This document shows, piece after piece, positions 1-7,079 of a stretch of DNA of 15,333 bases. The position numbers and the translations under genes were made by a program. Position 1 is the stretch's first letter; each line of letters begins with the position of its first letter. Under the pieces are notes generated by a model. It had not been told where the DNA came from. It worked only from the letters and a program-made list of their open reading frames with translations, and did not search any database. The stretch is from Candidatus Woesearchaeota archaeon (lineage in GTDB: Archaea; Nanobdellota; Nanobdellia; Woesearchaeales; JABIAG01): assembly GCA_019323235.1 (NCBI GenBank), contig JAHWHN010000154.1:1-15333 (forward strand). Reading direction: 5' to 3'.

Positions 1-1820
1 ATGTAAATTTTGTTCCTGAAGTTTTAAAAGACTATTATTATTCAGCAGATGTTGTTGTAGAATTAGAAATTGTTAATGAGAATGGAGATAGAGTAAATCT
101 TCAAGAAGAAGATTTTACTTATGCAAATGGAAATCCTATTTACATGGATGAATCTGCAGAAGCAACTTTTAGCTGGATCCCAGTTAGAGATGGAAGATAT
201 AAAGCAACTGTTACTTCTTATGTTACAGATGCACAATGTGTTAATTCTTTAGAAGCTTCCGCTAGTAAAAACTTTTCAGTTTTACCTGCAAGACCAAATA
301 ATGAATGTTATACTTTAATGAATAATTTAGATATTAATAACTCATTCCCAATGGTCGGAGATGATTTAATGTTTACTTTTGAAAAATTAAGTAATTATGC
401 GGATATTAATCATTTACTATATCCTATTGCAACTGATATTGAATATGAAATCTATGAAGGTGCTACTTTAGTAGATTCTGGTTCTTTAACTATGAATGCT
501 AATTCAAATAGCAATGATTATGAAACTTACTCATTTAATTGGGTTCCAACACAAGCTGGACAAATGAAAATTGTTGTTACTGGTGTAGCAAATAATCAAG
601 TTTGTGATGGTTTAACTAATACTCAAGAAGTATTAGAATTAAATTTTAATGTGGCTGAAATTCCAACTTATTATGCTAACTTACAATTTGCCGATGAGTT
701 AACTGGAGAAATGATTGGAAATGTTGAGGTTACTTTAAATGGTAGCGTAGGTTATACAGATTCAATGGGTCTTGTAACTTTTGAAGACTTAGAAGTTGGA
801 ACTTATGATTTTACTGCAATTGCTGACGGTTATGTAACTTTACACGACAGTATTGAGATTATTGATGGTAATATTGGTCAATCTTACTTAATGACTCCTT
901 TACCAAAAAATAGAATGAATGTTGAAATTGATTGTTTCAATCCAACAATTGTTGGAGATGAACAATATTGTTCAGTTTATGTTACTAATATGAATAACAA
1001 TATTATTCCAAATGCTAATGTAGAAATTAGATATGATAGCGGAGATATATTTGGAAGATGTACAACTAGCAACATATTAGGTTCTTGTATTGTTGGAAAA
1101 GTTGAAAATAATATTGGAGAATTTTCAGTTAGAGCAAAAGCAACTCATAATTTACATTTAGATACTTACTCCGATTGGTTTAATTATGCTGTTATCGAAA
1201 GTAATGTAACTAATTCAACTATTACTTTTACTAATATGCCACCAACTGTTGCTTATGTTGATGAATTATATTCATTTGATTTAGATGCAGTTAGTGATGA
1301 AGGTGTTGTATTATTTAACATTATTGACGCTCCAATTGGATTTACTATGACTTTAGGAGGATTCATGCAATGGACTCCTACAGAAGCAGATTTAGGTTTA
1401 CATTCAGTTACTGTTCAAGCTAATGATGGTATTAATACTAAAGATTTAACTTGGACTATTGAAGTAAAAGATAATACTACTCTTGATGAAGAAGAAGATT
1501 TAGATGAACAATTAGATGTTGTTAAAGTTAGATTTCCTTTAGGAGAGGTTGTTTCTCCTGGAGATGAATTAAGAGTTAGTGTAACAATTGATAACTCAGG
1601 AGATGTTGATTTTGAAGATATAAAATTAACTGTAATGAGTTATGACTTACAAGAAAGAAGAAGTGTTGGACCTTTTGATATTGATGAAGGCGATGTTGAA
1701 ACAAAATCAGTTTCCATAACAATTCCTGAATATACTCCTGCTGGAGAATATGATATTAGAATTGTTGTAAGAAGTGATGACATCAAAAGAATAAAACACA
1801 GAATTATCAAAGTTATTTAA
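1..1820 (+). CDS. Large secreted Ig-like surface protein (5' end outside window)
   Basis: The reading frame is open from the first bases (codons in phase with position 3) to TAA at 1818-1820, so the start and any signal peptide lie upstream. The ATG at 144 is only an internal Met. About 605 residues are visible, almost all predicted beta-sandwich. From N to C: Ig-like segments each ending near a Cys; a carboxypeptidase-regulatory-like/transthyretin-like fold around 666-880 (motif 'GTYDFTAIADGY'); a putative Ig (He_PIG-like) domain around 1215-1460 ('MQWTPTEADLG'); an acidic linker (LDEEEDLDEQ); and a final CARDB/NEW3-like domain. Several N-X-S/T sequons (NFS, NNS, NVT, NST, NTT) suggest a glycosylated exterior location. 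No C-terminal membrane helix is seen, so retention on the cell would need an upstream anchor or partner. It precedes another surface-protein gene and is separated from it by a terminator. The fold calls are pattern-based and the exact function is unknown. Confidence 0.85.
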   Translation, partial: VNFVPEVLKDYYYSADVVVELEIVNENGDRVNLQEEDFTYANGNPIYMDESAEATFSWIPVRDGRYKATVTSYVTDAQCVNSLEASASKNFSVLPARPNNECYTLMNNLDINNSFPMVGDDLMFTFEKLSNYADINHLLYPIATDIEYEIYEGATLVDSGSLTMNANSNSNDYETYSFNWVPTQAGQMKIVVTGVANNQVCDGLTNTQEVLELNFNVAEIPTYYANLQFADELTGEMIGNVEVTLNGSVGYTDSMGLVTFEDLEVGTYDFTAIADGYVTLHDSIEIIDGNIGQSYLMTPLPKNRMNVEIDCFNPTIVGDEQYCSVYVTNMNNNIIPNANVEIRYDSGDIFGRCTTSNILGSCIVGKVENNIGEFSVRAKATHNLHLDTYSDWFNYAVIESNVTNSTITFTNMPPTVAYVDELYSFDLDAVSDEGVVLFNIIDAPIGFTMTLGGFMQWTPTEADLGLHSVTVQANDGINTKDLTWTIEVKDNTTLDEEEDLDEQLDVVKVRFPLGEVVSPGDELRVSVTIDNSGDVDFEDIKLTVMSYDLQERRSVGPFDIDEGDVETKSVSITIPEYTPAGEYDIRIVVRSDDIKRIKHRIIKVI

Positions 1821-1826
1821 TCATAG

Positions 1827-1852
1827 AGTAGTTAATGGTGTAAACTACTTTT
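1827..1852 (+). terminator. Hairpin plus T-run after the first surface gene
   Basis: A perfect 7-bp inverted repeat, AGTAGTT (1827-1833) and AACTACT (1843-1849), encloses a 9-nt loop and runs into TTTT. It lies 7 nt after the stop codon and before the next promoter, so termination of the upstream gene is the natural reading. Confidence 0.6.
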
Positions 1853-1870
1853 AAATAACAAAACACCCAT

Positions 1871-1884
1871 AATCTTTATAAAAG
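1871..1884 (+). promoter_or_regulatory. TATA promoter of the 1938 surface protein
   Basis: TTTATAAA at 1875-1882 is a near-consensus archaeal TATA box. With a centre-to-start distance of about 27 nt, transcription should begin near 1905, which leaves a leader of about 32 nt before the ATG at 1938. Confidence 0.6.
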
Positions 1885-1916
1885 AGAAGGTGTTACAAAA
1901 ACACACTATGCCTATT

Positions 1917-1926
1917 AATAGGGGGT
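1917..1926 (+). promoter_or_regulatory. G-rich Shine-Dalgarno-like site, AATAGGGGGT
   Basis: AGGGGGT can pair with the archaeal 16S anti-SD (ACCUCCU) over seven positions if one G-U pair is allowed. It ends 11 nt before the ATG at 1938, and this decides that start. The same ten bases recur at 11566-11575, where their complement forms the loop of the ftsZ terminator. Confidence 0.55.
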
Positions 1927-1937
1927 ATGACGAGAAA

Positions 1938-3218
1938 ATGAATACAAAAATGAAAACAAGTTTACTGTTTATGATTGCGGTTGTTGCAATGTTAACAGTT
2001 GCAGGTTTTGCTAACGCATTACCAGAAATTTTATCTGTTGAAATTAACGACAGAGAATACTCAGAAGATGATTACACTAACGGAAAAACAATCGATATCC
2101 AAAAAGGCGAAGATATTGAAGTTGTTGTTGAATTAGAAGCTGTAAACGCTGAAAAAGACGTTGAAGTTGAAATTGATATTTTAGGTTATGAATACAATGA
2201 TAAAGAAGAATTATCAGATTCATCCCACACTTTCGACTTAGCTGCTGGTCACTCAGACGATGTTACTTTAGAAGTATCTGTTCCAATCAGAGCTGATAAA
2301 GACTACTATGATTTAAGAATCAGAGTTGGTTCAAGAACTGGTGGATCTGAAGAAAGATTAGTTAGATTATACGTTAAAGGCGTAAGACATCAAATTCAAG
2401 TTAAAGATGTTTTATTACACCCAGCTAACGGTGTTAAAGCAGGAAGTTCTGTATTAGTTACTGCAAGAGTTACTAATAGAGGAGAAAAAGACGAAGAAGA
2501 TGTTAAAGTTACTGCTAGAGTTCCAGCATTAAATTTAGAAGATTCTTACTATATTGAAGAAGTTGAAGAAGACGAATCAAAAACTTCAGAAGAACTATAC
2601 TTAAGAATTCCAGCTTGTGTTAAAGCAGGTACTTATGATGTAGAAGTTGAAGTTGAATTCGACGAAGGTGAAGAAACTGTTACTGCTACTAAAGAATTAG
2701 TTGTTATGGAAGGAGACTTTTGTGAAGCTAATGAAGTAGAAGATGTTAAAACTAAAATCGCAGTTGGTTCACAAGTTCAACAAATGACTGCTGGTAAAGC
2801 AGGTACAACTTACTCATTAGCTATTACTAATCCAGGTAGTGCTGCTAAAACTTATACTTTAGCTGTATCTGGTGTTGATGCATGGGGTACTTACAGAGTT
2901 GATCCTACTGCTACTGTTTTAGTAAACGGTGGAGAAACTAAACCTGTATTTGTATTTGTGTCAGCTAGTGAAGAAGCAACTGAAGGACAAAAACCATTCG
3001 CAGTTACAATTGCAAGTGGTGCTGAATCTCAAACTGTTCAATATTACGCAAATGTTATGAAAGAAGAAAGTAGCTTAAATAACTGGGCTAAATATGTATT
3101 AATCGCATTAATTGTTGTATTAATCGTAATTGGTTTAATTATTGGCTTCAGCAGAATGCGTGGTAGCGAAGATTTTGACGAAGACGACGAAGAATTGTCC
3201 GGACAAACTTACTACTAA
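1938..3218 (+). CDS. Probable abundant cell-surface protein, membrane-anchored Ig-like
   Basis: 426 aa from ATG 1938. Residues 1-27 form a signal peptide (cleavage likely after GFANA). Three Ig/CARDB/NEW3-like beta domains follow, at about 28-150, 152-265 and 270-380. A single membrane helix lies at about 385-404, followed by a short acidic cytoplasmic tail ending QTYY. The protein is very acidic and has only two Cys. Unlike its neighbours I find no N-X-S/T sequon. Its codons are visibly richer in C-ending forms (AAC, GAC, TAC) than the flanking genes. With a strong TATA box, an SD-like leader and a strong terminator, this suggests high expression, possibly as the main S-layer or envelope protein (inference). 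GTG 1890 lies upstream of the expected transcript start. ATG 1908 remains a possible near-leaderless alternative in the same frame. Confidence 0.85.
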   Translation: MNTKMKTSLLFMIAVVAMLTVAGFANALPEILSVEINDREYSEDDYTNGKTIDIQKGEDIEVVVELEAVNAEKDVEVEIDILGYEYNDKEELSDSSHTFDLAAGHSDDVTLEVSVPIRADKDYYDLRIRVGSRTGGSEERLVRLYVKGVRHQIQVKDVLLHPANGVKAGSSVLVTARVTNRGEKDEEDVKVTARVPALNLEDSYYIEEVEEDESKTSEELYLRIPACVKAGTYDVEVEVEFDEGEETVTATKELVVMEGDFCEANEVEDVKTKIAVGSQVQQMTAGKAGTTYSLAITNPGSAAKTYTLAVSGVDAWGTYRVDPTATVLVNGGETKPVFVFVSASEEATEGQKPFAVTIASGAESQTVQYYANVMKEESSLNNWAKYVLIALIVVLIVIGLIIGFSRMRGSEDFDEDDEELSGQTYY

Positions 3219-3233
3219 GTTTAATAAAAAGAA

Positions 3234-3290
3234 CCAGTCCAACTAAATGGTTATACCCCTTTTGGGACTGGCATTTTTTTCTTTTTTTTA
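3234..3290 (+). terminator. Strong hairpin/T-tract terminator with C-rich loop
   Basis: A perfect 7-bp stem, CCAGTCC (3234-3240) and GGACTGG (3265-3271), encloses a 24-nt loop and is followed by CATTTTTTTC and a second run of eight T. The loop contains ACTAAAT and ATACCCC. Related blocks (ACTAAAT, ACCCCC) occur in the ftsZ terminator on a different stem. Confidence 0.75.
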
Positions 3291-3298
3291 TTTATTAA
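3291..3298 (+). promoter_or_regulatory. TATA-like box TTTATTAA for the 3318 gene
   Basis: TTTATTAA is centred about 24 nt before ATG 3318, within the spacing that other genes here use for leaderless initiation. An AAGGGG at 3297-3302 could alternatively be a distant SD. Confidence 0.4.
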
Positions 3299-3317
3299 GG
3301 GGTTTTACATTATTAAA

Positions 3318-5099
3318 ATGAAATTCAAATTAATGATTGGATTGTTACTTATTATGGTATTCTTACCTATTGTAAGTGCGTCTGAGTTTGAAGTTTGGAG
3401 TTCATCATTAAATGCTTGTTCCTGTAGCATTGAAAGTCAGGAAGTTTTTGTTTTTAATTCTGGACAAGATTCTTTATTCACTATATCCATTTCTGGTAAA
3501 TCTGCAGAATGGGCTGCTGTTAGTTATAATAGCATTTATTTAGAAACTGGTAAGAAAGGATCTTTTCTAATTACATATAATGTTCCTTGTGAAGCTAAAG
3601 AAGGTAATATTGAAATTAAAATTACTTCACTAGATGGAACTGTAAAAGAATTCTCACAAGAATTAAATATTGGAAAATGTGTTAACATTCAAGCAGTTCC
3701 TATTTTAACTTTACAAAATAGTTGTCCTTGTGAAGCTAAAGAATTTATTTTTAAAGTAAAAAATATTGGAAACTTTAAAGAAACTTATACTTTTGAAAGT
3801 TCTGAATTAAATGATTATTTTACATTTATTCCAGGAATTGTTACTTTAAATCCAAATGAAGAAATAAGTGTTGTTGGAGTTTTAAATGCTCCTTGCGGTA
3901 CTTATGGTAATTTTGAATTTGAATTAGTTGCAAAATCTCAAAATAATGAACAAAAAATAGAACTACCTGCTAAAATCTTAATTAGTGATTGTTATGAATA
4001 TAGCGTTACTGCAGGCAAACTAAAAAATATTTTTGAAACACAAACAGAACCTTATAAAGTATGTAAAGATATTAATTACGGAATTCCTATTCTAATTGAG
4101 AATAAGGAAGATTTTAATAACAAGTATACTATTGACATTAAAAGTAAATATGCTTCTCTAAACAAAGAAGAAGTGCTTGTAAGAGCAAATAGTTCTGAGA
4201 TTGTAATGATTAATTTTAATTCAGAAGATGCTATTAATACAAGTGTTTATTTAACCACTAATTCAATTTTGGGAGATAAAGAAAATAAAATAAGACTTCC
4301 AATTATTGTTGAAGACTGTTATAATTTAGATATTGTATCTAGTAAGAATATTTTTGTTGAAGAGGGTGTTGCTAAAGTTAAATTAGTTAATAGAGGTACA
4401 AAAGATATTAATGCTGATGTCATAATTAAAGGTAATAAACATAGTTATCTAGAATCTAATAAAATTTTAGTTGAAGATAAGGCAATTTTAGAAATTAAAA
4501 CAGATGATTATAAAGAAGGTATTGATACTGTTGAAGTTAAGTTTAGATTAGAAGATAATGAAGTTGTTTCAAAGAAATTTACTTTGATTTTTGGAAAACC
4601 TATTTTTTACTTATATAGATATTATATTGTGTTAGGGATTATTATTTTAGCAATATTAATCTCATTATTAATTACTAAATTAAATTTAGATGAAAGAAGT
4701 CTTGAAAAGAAAAAGAAAAGTACTGAAAAATTATTAGCTAATATTGAAAAACATATTCCTAAAGAAGAAACTGTTACTAAAACAACTAAGAAAAAATCAG
4801 CAAAAAAAGAAGACAAAAAAACAGAAGAAACTGGTAAAGAATCTGAGGATATTAAATTCAATTGGAGATTACTTTGGATTTTATTAGGATTAATTGTTTT
4901 AATTGCAGTTATAACATTAGGAACTATTTTATTTACAAAACCTAGCTTATTAGGAATTAACAATTCAACTATGAATGATTTGTTTAATTTCTCATTTAAA
5001 TTTGATTTTACAGATGATTGGTTTAATAGTAATTCAACAGAACTTGTTAACATTACTGAGAATATAACTAATGCATCCAATAATAACAATAATAGTTAA
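3318..5099 (+). CDS. Exported two-helix membrane protein with Cys-capped Ig-like repeats
   Basis: 593 aa. Residues 1-21 are a signal peptide (cleavage after VSA). Four beta-rich repeats of roughly 100 residues follow, several opening with CxC or CPC and closing with a Cys before an aromatic or branched residue (GKCVNI, SDCYEY, EDCYNL), which suggests a disulphide per repeat. Membrane helix 1 is at about 435-455. A Lys/Glu-rich loop (KTTKKKSAKKEDKK) at 457-513 should be cytoplasmic. Helix 2 at 518-539 returns the chain to the outside. The last 54 residues carry about eight N-X-S/T sequons and end in an Asn run. I do not recognise a named family; the repeats resemble COG1470/NEW3-type surface domains. 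Context makes it part of the envelope block. Its role (adhesion, scaffold or partner of the 1938 protein) is unknown. Confidence 0.8.
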   Translation: MKFKLMIGLLLIMVFLPIVSASEFEVWSSSLNACSCSIESQEVFVFNSGQDSLFTISISGKSAEWAAVSYNSIYLETGKKGSFLITYNVPCEAKEGNIEIKITSLDGTVKEFSQELNIGKCVNIQAVPILTLQNSCPCEAKEFIFKVKNIGNFKETYTFESSELNDYFTFIPGIVTLNPNEEISVVGVLNAPCGTYGNFEFELVAKSQNNEQKIELPAKILISDCYEYSVTAGKLKNIFETQTEPYKVCKDINYGIPILIENKEDFNNKYTIDIKSKYASLNKEEVLVRANSSEIVMINFNSEDAINTSVYLTTNSILGDKENKIRLPIIVEDCYNLDIVSSKNIFVEEGVAKVKLVNRGTKDINADVIIKGNKHSYLESNKILVEDKAILEIKTDDYKEGIDTVEVKFRLEDNEVVSKKFTLIFGKPIFYLYRYYIVLGIIILAILISLLITKLNLDERSLEKKKKSTEKLLANIEKHIPKEETVTKTTKKKSAKKEDKKTEETGKESEDIKFNWRLLWILLGLIVLIAVITLGTILFTKPSLLGINNSTMNDLFNFSFKFDFTDDWFNSNSTELVNITENITNASNNNNNS

Positions 5100-5123
5100 G
5101 TTTTCAATTAAAATTTCTAAAAA

Positions 5124-5131
5124 TTTATTAA
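5124..5131 (+). promoter_or_regulatory. TATA-like box TTTATTAA for the lipoprotein gene
   Basis: Centred 26-27 nt before ATG 5154, giving a leaderless transcript. The 11-nt context AAATTTATTAA is identical to the box before the nitroreductase gene at 10774. Confidence 0.5.
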
Positions 5132-5153
5132 TTAGTTAATCATTTTATTTCTT

Positions 5154-5930
5154 ATGAAACGTTTAATTATATTAGTCTTAATATTAAGTATACTTATTGG
5201 TTGTTCTACTCAAAATATCGTTAATGAAACTCAAACAAATGATAATTCTTCAAATAATGTTGATATAGAATCTAATGACAATTCAGATTCCCAAAAAGAT
5301 TCAAAAGATGAAACATCTAATGTTGGAAATAAAAATTCTTTAGATAATGATGTTGTGGCAGAAGTTTTTTCTAAAAGCTTATATCCTGGAAAAGGAGAAA
5401 ATGTAGAAATTCAATTTAAAGCAAGTAATAAAGGATTATATGATGTAGAGGGTTTTGATTATAGAATAGAAATTTCTAAAAAAGGCAATATTATTTATGA
5501 ATATAAAAACAAGACAGAAAGTATAAACAAGAATCAAAAAGTTACAATTAAAACTTTAAATTATAAGTTTGATGCTTTAGGAAATTATAAAGTAGAATTA
5601 TTTCTTGATGAATTAAATACCATTAAAGAATTAGAAGAAGAAAACAACATTGATTCCATTACTATTTATGTTAAAGATCAAACTACAAGTTCATCGACTA
5701 ATAATGATGATACAACAATTTCAGAAGTAGAGGGTTGTACAGATAGTGATGGTGGTAAAAAATATAATAAATTAGGAACTTGTAAAGATGAGAATTTTGT
5801 CAAAGGTAAGAGTGATTTTTGTGCTGGTGATGAGAATTTAGCTGAAATGTTTTGTAGTCCAACAGGACTTTGTGATATTGAAATTAGAGAATGTGATGGA
5901 GTCTGTAGAGACGGAATTTGTATAGAATAA
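5154..5930 (+). CDS. Lipoprotein with CARDB domain and Cys-rich DSDGG module
   Basis: 258 aa. A hydrophobic signal ends in the lipobox LIGC, with Cys17 as the likely lipid-attachment site. A low-complexity Asn/Ser/Asp linker runs to about residue 65. Residues about 66-175 look like a CARDB-type Ig fold, including the typical 'ELEEENN' near its end. The C-terminal module (195-256) has eight Cys, starts CTDSDGG and ends GVCRDGICIE. I associate this arrangement with secreted proteins of DPANN archaea, from memory and without a search. It is probably an extracellular, disulphide-stabilised, membrane-tethered protein. It ends the envelope block, has its own promoter and is followed by a T-rich stretch at 5941-5952. 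Its binding partner is unknown. Confidence 0.8.
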   Translation: MKRLIILVLILSILIGCSTQNIVNETQTNDNSSNNVDIESNDNSDSQKDSKDETSNVGNKNSLDNDVVAEVFSKSLYPGKGENVEIQFKASNKGLYDVEGFDYRIEISKKGNIIYEYKNKTESINKNQKVTIKTLNYKFDALGNYKVELFLDELNTIKELEEENNIDSITIYVKDQTTSSSTNNDDTTISEVEGCTDSDGGKKYNKLGTCKDENFVKGKSDFCAGDENLAEMFCSPTGLCDIEIRECDGVCRDGICIE

Positions 5931-5977
5931 TTATTTTAATTTATTTTTTATATTTCATTATTAAACCATCAATTATC

Positions 5978-5985
5978 TTTATATA
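5978..5985 (+). promoter_or_regulatory. TATA box TTTATATA deciding start 6009
   Basis: The box overlaps the in-frame ATG at 5985, so that ATG cannot lie in the mRNA. The next in-frame ATG, at 6009, is 27-28 nt from the box centre and is the predicted leaderless start. Confidence 0.65.
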
Positions 5986-6008
5986 TGGTATTTAATTCCT
6001 ATTTTTCT

Positions 6009-7001
6009 ATGGAAAAAACTGTTATTGAATCAAAAATAATAGAAATTAAAAATCAAAAAGGCACTATACTTTGGCCAATTTTTTTATCTCAAGCAAATGA
6101 ACTAGCTAAACTTGCTTATGAAAATGGTCATGAAGATTTAAGACAATCTTTAATAAGTATAAGTCAAAATGAATTAAGAAAGGCAATTGATGCAACTCAT
6201 GGTGATCCATATAAATTTGCTCCATTTCTAAAAACAAATATGAATGAAAGTTTAGAAGATAAATTAAATAATCGTAATATAAATGATTTTGAAGGTAAAT
6301 TTATTAAAAGAAGAGATTTAAGAAATTTGTTTCCTTCTTATTTTGAGATTACAGATAAAGCAAAATTTTTAGAAAGAGAAGATATCTTACACCCTACCAA
6401 GGATAATGAATATTTTTATGGAGAGATTAAAAAATATATTGAATTAGTTGATAAATTAAATGCTGAAATTATTTATTCAGGGGTTGTTGATGAGTTATTT
6501 TTAGAAACAGAAATTTCAAAATCAGATATTAGATATAGATTAAATAGAATAGACCTTGTTAAAAAATTTCCAATTGGAAGAAAAGTTTACTTCTTTAAAA
6601 AAGATGAAAAACATGATATAATAAATAGAATCATGAATTATTATGACGATTATGATGAAGCAGAAGAAATGATAGAGAGGAAAAAAATATCTTCTATTGC
6701 TTTTGACATTAATACTTATGATAAAGCAATTAAATCCATGAAGAGAGGAGATTATTTATCTCAAGAATATAATGAATTTGCAAAATTAATTTCTCATGCA
6801 GCAACAGAATTTTATCTTAATGATTATGCAAATAAGTTATTTAAAACAGTTTCACATATTTATAATATATCTTATGCAGGTTTGGAAGAGATTACTTCAA
6901 TAAGTATGGGAATGAAACAAGAAACAAAAGATAGACTTTTACATATTGCAAAAACAATGAAAAAACACCTTGAAAAAGAGGAAATTAAGAAAAATTCTTA
7001 A
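6009..7001 (+). CDS. Unrecognised charged, mostly alpha-helical cytoplasmic protein
   Basis: 330 aa from the leaderless ATG at 6009. There is no signal peptide or membrane helix. I do not recognise the family. It is rich in Lys, Glu, Ile and Asn and predicted mainly helical. Residues about 150-200 (around 'ISKSDIRYRLNRIDLV' and 'IGRKVYFFKK') read like a winged helix-turn-helix with its wing, and an earlier stretch (KRRDLRNLFPSYF) could be a related DNA- or protein-binding element. This is inference from pattern only. The final 30 residues are Lys-rich and likely helical. It has its own promoter and stands between the envelope genes and top6B without overlapping either, so context gives no firm clue. 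Confidence 0.7.
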   Translation: MEKTVIESKIIEIKNQKGTILWPIFLSQANELAKLAYENGHEDLRQSLISISQNELRKAIDATHGDPYKFAPFLKTNMNESLEDKLNNRNINDFEGKFIKRRDLRNLFPSYFEITDKAKFLEREDILHPTKDNEYFYGEIKKYIELVDKLNAEIIYSGVVDELFLETEISKSDIRYRLNRIDLVKKFPIGRKVYFFKKDEKHDIINRIMNYYDDYDEAEEMIERKKISSIAFDINTYDKAIKSMKRGDYLSQEYNEFAKLISHAATEFYLNDYANKLFKTVSHIYNISYAGLEEITSISMGMKQETKDRLLHIAKTMKKHLEKEEIKKNS

Positions 7002-7048
7002 TTTTTTTATATAAATTTTAAAAAAGTTTTAATTCCCAAATATAAAAA

Positions 7049-7056
7049 TTTATAAA
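7049..7056 (+). promoter_or_regulatory. TATA box TTTATAAA deciding start of top6B
   Basis: The box overlaps the upstream in-frame ATG (7056) and is centred 27-28 nt before ATG 7080. The predicted transcript is leaderless from 7080 and should include top6A. Confidence 0.65.
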
Positions 7057-7079
7057 TGAACTTTTTTGGGTTTAACTTG

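Noticed and set aside
1890..1937. GTG 1890 as start of the abundant surface protein
   Set aside because: It lies only about 12 nt after the TATA centre, upstream of any plausible transcript start, and would give an abnormal N-terminus before the signal peptide.
4622..5089. A 155-residue - strand frame opposite the two-helix membrane protein, and other short antisense frames (7085-7348, 9542-9736, 10897-11094, 11933-12160, 12170-12406)
   Set aside because: All lie fully inside well-supported genes, lack family motifs, promoters or starts with proper spacing, and reflect codon bias of the real strand.
5985..7058. ATG 5985 and ATG 7056 as starts of the unknown protein and top6B
   Set aside because: Both overlap TATA boxes; the next in-frame ATG in each case is 24 nt downstream, at the position expected for a leaderless transcript.
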